From NCBI RefSeq assembly GCF_021462225.1, contig NC_061813.1:16702442-16766441 (forward strand): 64,000 nucleotides of DNA. Direction: 5' to 3'. Positions 57,801 to 64,000 of the stretch are shown here, in pieces. Numbering within the stretch: the stretch's first letter is position 1; each line of letters opens with the position of its first letter. The notes under the pieces were generated by a model, which saw only the letters and a list, made by a program, of their open reading frames with translations, searched no databases and was not told the origin of the DNA. The translations under genes and the position numbers were made by a program. Source of the DNA: Girardinichthys multiradiatus. Lineage: Eukaryota; Chordata; Actinopteri; Cyprinodontiformes; Goodeidae.

Positions 57801-58889
57801 CAGGATACGCAGCCTGGGCAAACTTTTTGCCATATGCATCCATGCAGCAAAGTTCTGCTAAGAAATGTTCAGGAACCCTTGAAGGTAAAAGGAAAAAGCG
57901 CCTTTCACTTAAATGTACCAGTCAGGTAAGACATAGGTTGTGTTTTAGCATGTGTTGCAATTAAGAACAACTTGAGGCTTGGATTGATCTGTAAAGTCGA
58001 AACTGAGGAGTTCACATTGGGTCTAAAGAAATTAGTTTGCATCTTGAATTAATCCTTGCTCTGAGGGAAACCGGTGATTCTGGGGGGGAGAGTTTACATT
58101 TAGATTACTGGAACTCCAGCATAGTTCTAAATCATCTGCAGATGGTCTTGTCCTCTCTGCTGGAATCAAATATTTTGTTTTAACGGTGTAAGCAAGCCGC
58201 CAGGTCATTCATCAGGTCATGCACCGCATCCATATGCTCATTATAAATAACTAGCTGGTTTGCATGCAGGAATAATAAACGGAAGCAGGGGTCATTAAGG
58301 GTAACCACTCATATTCAAAGTTAATGATATGAAACCTTGTTTATGTCCTATGAAATGTTTTTAATCATTGAGGAAATGAGATGCATTACAAGGAGAGAGG
58401 ACTTTGCGATAATTCCAGGTCTAAATTTGTCATCTCAAATTAAAACCAAGCTGCTACAATAAAGAAAGATGGCGACGTATGCAGATTTGCAGAAGAAATA
58501 TGCAAATTGGGAGCCTGGTGCTGGTATTTTTCTCATGGAGGTCAAATTACAGGAAAAGGCCGAGGGCACTGAGCCTTTCCCCCACCCCACTGCCATCCTC
58601 TGTACTGACTTCAAATGCCATCCTCCCTGTGTTGTGCTCTTCATTTTCCCCACATCTTTTCCAAAGCACACTCTCCTGTCACTGGGTTTCAGCTGCAATT
58701 ACTTTTAGTATCACTTCTCAGTGAGAAGTCAACTTCCCTGGAGCCTTCCCATCAGAACCTATTACAGCAGGGGTGCTGGCTAAAGTTAAGTGGCGTGACC
58801 TGTGGGGTGGATGGAGTGGGCAGGGGGGTGTAAATGTAGGACTAATTTGTAGAGCATCTGAATGAGAGGATGAGGAGTTTTTATTTTTT

Positions 58890-58920
<31 letters not shown>

Positions 58921-60839
58921 TGTACAATGTTATGGTACTAAACAAGATAAGATGTTTTAGAAGGATCGTTTCACATAGCTGAAACCCTCCACATTGTCAC
59001 GATCGAGTGTTTGTGTGTGAATATTTCCCACCACTGCTGAATTCATTCAGCTGAATAGGTCGATCCCATCCCTCACTTTTTCACACCTCCCCGGGACAAA
59101 TCCATAACCTCATGAATGGCTGCATGGCCACACAGGCTGACAGAAAAAAGAAGAATAAGCTGCAGCTGAGGTAGGGCTGCAGAAGAAAGTGAGGAGCAAT
59201 TCAGGCAGCTAATTCAAGAAGAATCATCCGTGTGTGTGTGAGAGAAAGAGAAAGACAGAGAGAGTTCTTAGGTGCAGTCTTGTGCAATCTCTTTGCCCCG
59301 GGTCACACATATGTAGTTTTGCACCTACGTGCCGAGTCAGCCACCCATCTCTCTGATTGATGAGATGAGTGGTTGCATCTCTTAAAACTCAGTACACCTG
59401 GGATCCTTATGCAATCCAAAGTAAGGCTTTTTTCATGATGAAGATAAACATTAGGAGAGAAAAAAAGAATTCACAAACTTACTTTTGCATAAATGAATTC
59501 ACGCAAACTTGTTCTTGCCAATAACCTCTTAGTGAGAAACCGTGGATAGAAGCCAAGCAATGAAACACATGTCAGAATCATTTTTTTCAATTATGAGTCA
59601 TCAGATAACAATAGGACTGGAATAAAGGAGGCAGAATTCTGATGGATTGACTAATGCTATTTAATTAATACACTAATTCAGTTTTATTTCCACTCGTGTC
59701 AGTTAAGCCATTAATTAGAGTTATTGTTAAGGCACAGCAGGACTAAAGGCAGAACATTATATGAACAAATGTGCATCCAAGAACAGGATTTATTGACAGT
59801 TATATCGACACAAAGGAATAAAGAATGTGAGAGCTGTTAGAGCAAATTAATTCTTATCTCAGCATGTAATTTCTGCCATCAGATATAAGCTTTGGACTTA
59901 CACATGTTTAGTTTGGCTGTCTAAAGAGTTATAAAAATCCAGCACAGTGTGTTTACATTGCTTCATTCCCTTTGACATGTAGAACAGTTTAGCTTTGAAC
60001 AAAAAAAAAAAAACGATAGGTTGCAACACGTATCGATTGCATGTTTTAGTCTCCCTGGCTAAAAGTTTGCTCCAGATAAACTTTGATGGAAAAGTGCATC
60101 ATGAAATTAGTTGCTGTTTATTTTTAGATCCCATCCTCATGGCTATGGCAGTTCTTTTGAATGATGTCACAGTGGTGAGCCGGGCCTCTTTAGGTTGAGC
60201 CTTCTCTACCCGGCGATATGAAAAATCCAATGGATCCACATTTGACACAGGTTCAAATCAGGAACTGCAGCAATTTTAAGACCATAAATAAGGCAACGCC
60301 ATTAACTTTACTAGGTTAACCAATTAGTTTACCACAGACCCTCTGCTAACAGTACACAAAACAGCAAGCCTACTCCTGTTCCTATTATGATAATCACAAA
60401 TGAGTTAAACCCAAACAGACCACCGGGCATTTAATTTTGACAAATGTCATATAAGAACATTGTTCAGCTATCACTGCATGGAAGATAAAGTTAAAAATCA
60501 TAAATTAAAGAATCACAAAAATAGGCTCAACAGGACCAACTACACTTCTCACTAAAATTATATAAAAAAAAAAAAAAAGCAGTAACCTAAAAACGAACAA
60601 TTCAACATGGATCCACAGTTGAAACCAAATCCACGTCATCACCATGTGTCTAAGTGTACCAGTGTCATTGTTTTCGTACCAGTTCTGACCCACATACACA
60701 GAACACTCCAGAGAAAATATAATGAAAAGATATTTTGACACAAAATGATCTGGAACGTAAACAGGCGAAAACTCCAACTGTGGGAAGAGGTAAAGAGAAC
60801 TGGTGAAACAGGGAACACATGTAGATGGGCAAATGACAA
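54850..60839. other. Long non-coding stretch, apparently single-copy
   Basis: About 6 kb with few recognisable repeats except a T run (55750-55764), a G run (58890-58920) and an A run (60001-60013). Open frames are short. Patches such as 57420-57640 and 59600-59900 are complex, AT-moderate and contain TAATTA-type motifs, as seen in conserved non-coding elements, but conservation cannot be judged here. Confidence 0.4.
58890..58920. repeat. Poly-G run
   Basis: About 30 G in a row after a T-rich stretch. Such runs are often assembly-sensitive and could form G-quadruplexes. Confidence 0.9.
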
Positions 60840-61310
60840 GAATTTCTGGAAGGGAAGTAAACGGCTTACTGAGTGGTTGTGGTCAGGTCGCCAGGGGTAG
60901 AGGGATGCGGGATCCGAGTTTTAGAAGCAGAGTATGTTCTGTTGGTCATTTAGGTGTTTCGTAGGTGAGCTTGGAGAAAGTTGAGTTAGTTTCTTTGTGG
61001 TGATACTTGCGGTGGAGGGTGGACAGGGTACGCTTAGATCTTGGTCCAGGAGATGAAGGAAGCAGGAAACTGCCAGCTTGATCGGTGATCCAGACGAAAC
61101 AATAGTTAGGAAACGAAATCCTAAGAACATAGGTCAACCAGGAAACTCTTAGTTTTCGAAGTACGAAGTCTAGTGACATAAATCCAAAAATCCAGATACT
61201 TAGTCTGCAAAAGCACATAAACAAAGTTATTCCAAAAAACAAGAGACAAAGCATAGACTTAGTATTGGCTGAGCTTGTTACCACAGAAGACAAACACTCT
61301 GGTGTCAAAG
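60840..61310. repeat. Unclassified repeat-like stretch
   Basis: Contains GGTGGAGGGTGGACAGGGT near 61010-61028, resembling text near 53253-53270. It lies directly downstream of the LINE 3' end (61311). Class unknown. Confidence 0.3.
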
Positions 61311-61435
61311 TTCTTCTTCTTCTTCTGGGTTATTTTTTGGCAGTTGGCAAATAACGTTATGATGTGCATTACCGCCACTGACTGGTATGGAGTGTGGTTC
61401 TTCATGGTTTTAAATCTTATTTACTGTTACAACAA

Positions 61436-61690
61436 TCAAATTCTATTTATTAATTTAGTGCTTTTGAAAAATATAATTATAATTTGAATATGCTTGCTAC
61501 CTAAACTTCTTTGCAAAGTATCTCTCAAAATAAAATTTTCTTTAATACCTACAAATTCTCTCCTTAAAATTGTTTTTTCTTGTTCATATTTCTGACACTT
61601 CAATATTACATGTTCTATTGTTTCCTCCTCTCCACAATGATCACATTTTCCTGTATTATGTTTCTTCATCTTGAACAATGTAGAATTAAG
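61436..61690 (-). pseudogene. I-clade LINE C-terminal zinc motif after a nonsense codon
   Basis: In frame with the RNase H segment after one TGA. It contains CDHCGEEETIEHVILKC, a CCHC-type motif (C-x2-C-x8-H-x4-C) found at the C-terminus of many LINE proteins. The single TGA is a one-base change from CGA, compatible with CpG decay. Confidence 0.8.
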
Positions 61691-63019
61691 TCATGTATGT
61701 CCTATTCTTAATCTTGTAATTAATCTTTCCTCTTTTCTGCTCCTTCTTCCAGTTCTTACTTCTCCTACTATCTTGTTGATTCTGTAAAACCATCTTCCTT
61801 TCTTTTCTTCATCCCACCTTTTTTGCCACTCTTTCCTGATTCTCTGTTTAATTATATTTATTGCCTCTGACCTACTAATATTTATTATAAAGCTAATGTT
61901 GTTTTGTATTGCCTTCTTTGCTATCCTGTCCGCCTTCTCATTCCCTCCAACTCCTACATGCGCTGGTACCCATAAAAACACTAATATTAATCCCATTCTT
62001 TGTATTCTAAATAAAGTATGTTTTATTTCCAACAAAATGTCTGGTCTACCCTCTGAATGATTATGTTTTAAACTTAATAATGCTGAACTTGAGTCTGAAC
62101 AAATGATTGTTTTTAATGGTTTTATATCCTCCACCCACTGCACTGCTAACAATATTGCTAATAATTCTCCTGAATATACTGATAATCCATCTGTAATTCT
62201 TTTTCCTACTTTTATTTTAAATTCTGGTATTACAAATGCTACTCCTATTTTTCCATCTGTTTTTGATGCATCTGTGTAAATCTGAACATAATGATAGTAA
62301 TTGTTTATATATTCTTGTATTATACTTGAATCTAATCTACATTTTGGATCCTTTTTCTTTTCCATCAACACCATATCTACCACTGCTTCTGGTAACAGCC
62401 ACGGTGGCACTACTGGCAAAGGCAACATTGAACTTATTTCTTTTTCATATATTTGAAATACTTCTGCTATATTATTGATAATCCAACCAAAACTCTTAAC
62501 TTGTTTTTTTTCTTTTTCCCAGCATGGTTTTAAAATATCATGTGTGGGATGATCCGGATTATTGCTTTGTAAGTTTATCCAGTAATTTATTGCTAACTGT
62601 TTCCTTCTTAGATCTAATGGCATCTCTCCCATCTCTACCTGAAGTGCTGCTATTGGACTGGTTCTGATTGCTCCTGTACAAATTCTTAAAGCTTGATGTT
62701 GTATATTGTCTAATTTTATAAGATGAGTGTTTGCTGCTGATCCATAAATTATACTTCCATAATCAATATTCAATCTAATTAATCCTGTATAAATTATTTT
62801 TAATGATGTTCGATCTGCTCCCCAATCAATACCAGCCATACATCTCATACTGTTTAATATTTTTTTGCATTTATCTATGATTCTTTCTATATGTACTTTC
62901 CACATAATGTTTTCATCAAACCATATACCTAAACATTTTATATTTTTTACTTGTTCTAAAACTTGATTGTATAATTTTAGTTTTATATTTTCTCTTTTCC
63001 TTTTCTGTGTAAACACCAT
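61691..63019 (-). pseudogene. I-clade LINE: connection and RNase H domains
   Basis: A 442-codon open frame that continues the polymerase after another A-run length change near 63030-63037 (one base too many). It carries LGIWFDENIMWKVHIERI, then the RNase H residues YTDASKTDGKIGVAFV (Asp), YSGELLAILLAVQW (Glu), ICSDSSSALLSL (Asp) and WVPAHVGVGGNEKADRIAKK (His/Asp). The frame ends at a TGA (61691-61693) where the downstream frame continues without shift. Confidence 0.88.
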
Positions 63020-63937
63020 TACTTTTGTTTTTTTCCACTGAGAACTTAAATCCCCATTGATTTGCCCATTGTTCTATTCTAATAATCTCATCCTGTATTT
63101 TCTTTTCAATAAGTTTGATATTACGACCCCTTTTCCATATAGCTCCATCATCTGCAAATAGTGAGCAACCGACTTCCTTACCAATATTTTTAAATACATC
63201 ATTTATCATTATAGAAAACAATAACGGACTTATAATACTTCCTTGAGGAGTACCATTATCTATTATATATTTACCTGACAATTCTTGACCAATTCTTACT
63301 TGTATTGTTCTATTTGATAAAAAATCTTTAATCCAGTTAAACATTTTTCCAGTAATACCCATTTTATTTAATTTAATTAATAATTCTTCAACCCACATCA
63401 TGTCATAAGCTTTTTCTATGTCGAAAAATACAGCTACTACATTTTCTTTGTTTATTTGTGCTCTTCTAATTTCATATTCTAAACATAATGCAGAGTCATT
63501 TATGCTTCTCCCTTTTCTAAACCCATTTTGATTTCTAGATATATATCCATTAATATTTAAATAATATGTTAATCTATTATTAATCATTTTTCCATTATTT
63601 TACAAATATTTGATGTTAATGCGATTGGTCTATAATTTTCTGGTATTGTGTTATCTTTTCCTGGTTTAGTTATTGGAATAATTATTGCTTCCTTCCAGCT
63701 CTGTGGCAGCTCTCCCTCCTCCCAGACTTTATTGTATAATTCTAATATTTGGTCTTTTGCTTTGTCATTAAGATGTTCTATCATCGTATAGTACATTTGA
63801 TCTTTTCCAGGTGATGTATTTTTTGTTTTCCTGGTAACAAAGTTCAATTCTCCTTGTGTAAATGGTTCATTTATTAATTTATTTGTATCTACATTATTTT
63901 GCATTAATTCTTTATATTTCATCTTTGTGATTTCCAT
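62916..63937 (-). pseudogene. I-clade LINE reverse transcriptase, one-base break
   Basis: The first part (63584-63937) contains KNTSPGKDQMYYTMI and PITKPGKDNTIPENYRPIAL. The second (62916-63587) contains FRKGRSINDSALCLEYEIRR, VVAVFFDIEKAYDMMW (first catalytic Asp), NGTPQGSIISPLLFSIMIND and CSLFADDGAIW (FADD box). The parts overlap at an ATGA and are one frame apart because the A run near 63585-63592 is one base short. The enzyme would prime cDNA from a nick in target DNA. Confidence 0.88.
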
Positions 63938-64000
63938 ACCTTTCTTCCCCTCTTCACTAATATTATTTGAACTATGAATTTTACTAAATGTTTTAGCTAA

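Larger units (their letters stand above)
61311..64000 (-). mobile_element. I-clade (Nimb-like) LINE, 5' end beyond window
   Basis: Read on the minus strand it carries reverse transcriptase, a ribonuclease H domain and a C-terminal CCHC-type zinc motif. Its 3' end runs through CAGTGGCGGTAATGCACATC (near 61363-61382) to a (GAA)n tail, the plus-strand TTC repeat at 61311-61325. Reverse transcriptase with a downstream RNase H is the mark of the I group. Only three small lesions are seen, so the copy is fairly young. The 5' part with endonuclease is outside the window. Confidence 0.85.

Noticed and set aside
1..64000. tRNA or rRNA genes, CRISPR-like arrays
   Set aside because: None seen. The only tRNA-like sequence is the SINE head at 54305, whose box spacing and tail fit a SINE rather than a tRNA gene.

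Overview
The window is vertebrate, and almost certainly from a ray-finned (teleost) fish. It has spliced genes with GT-AG introns, a recognisable bloc1s5 gene, a fish-type sialic-acid-lectin (siglec/CD22-like) receptor gene, a Rex3 retrotransposon, many Tc1-like transposons with fish-type terminal repeats, L2-like and I-clade LINE pieces, and gamma-type endogenous retroviruses. No bacterial operon, CRISPR array or tRNA/rRNA gene is visible. Species cannot be told; a percomorph is a guess.

Left part (1-23 kb): a broken Tc1 copy (1-1088) is followed by the C-terminal exons of a gene of a large uncharacterised fish family (SAMD3-like in database naming; exons near 3198-3305, 4089-4166 and 11752-12054). 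Its last intron holds a complete-ended antisense provirus (4341-11459). This has two identical 375-bp LTRs, a 5-bp target duplication TATGA, a tRNA-Tyr primer site, an intact 656-codon envelope gene, an RNase H/integrase remnant and a decayed gag. Next come a Rex3 copy (12406-14276, minus), a long foldback repeat (14276-14912), an L2-like tail (16188-16448) and a second provirus on the plus strand (16493-22819). The second provirus has 493-bp LTRs about 2% apart, a 4-bp duplication AGAC, a tRNA-Pro primer site and badly broken insides. The two proviruses share an internal backbone but differ in LTR and primer.

Middle (23-37 kb): this is the gene-bearing part. A nearly intact Tc1 element (25193-26820) appears to sit in the 5'UTR intron of a seven-coding-exon siglec-like receptor (26897-30053; 437 residues by my splice model, exact frame throughout). 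Tail to tail with it lies bloc1s5 on the minus strand (five exons, 31552-35215, 153 residues). Intron 1 of bloc1s5 carries a Tc1-like relic with a MITE nested in it. Another Tc1 copy (35759-36974) lies just upstream of bloc1s5.

Right part (37-64 kb): no gene that I can support. It holds Tc1 relics, an L2-like LINE fragment, repeats shared within the window, a tRNA-like SINE, microsatellites, a telomere-motif palindrome at 50274-50297 and a long apparently single-copy non-coding stretch (about 54.9-60.8 kb). It ends in a minus-strand I-clade LINE (61311 to beyond 64000) whose reverse transcriptase and RNase H are interrupted by only three small lesions.

The host genes do not form a pathway. 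The siglec-like receptor would act at the leukocyte surface through ITIM/ITSM signalling; Bloc1s5 is a BLOC-1 subunit for lysosome-related organelle traffic. The most unusual feature is the pair of proviruses: one very young by its LTRs and with an open env, yet without usable gag-pol.
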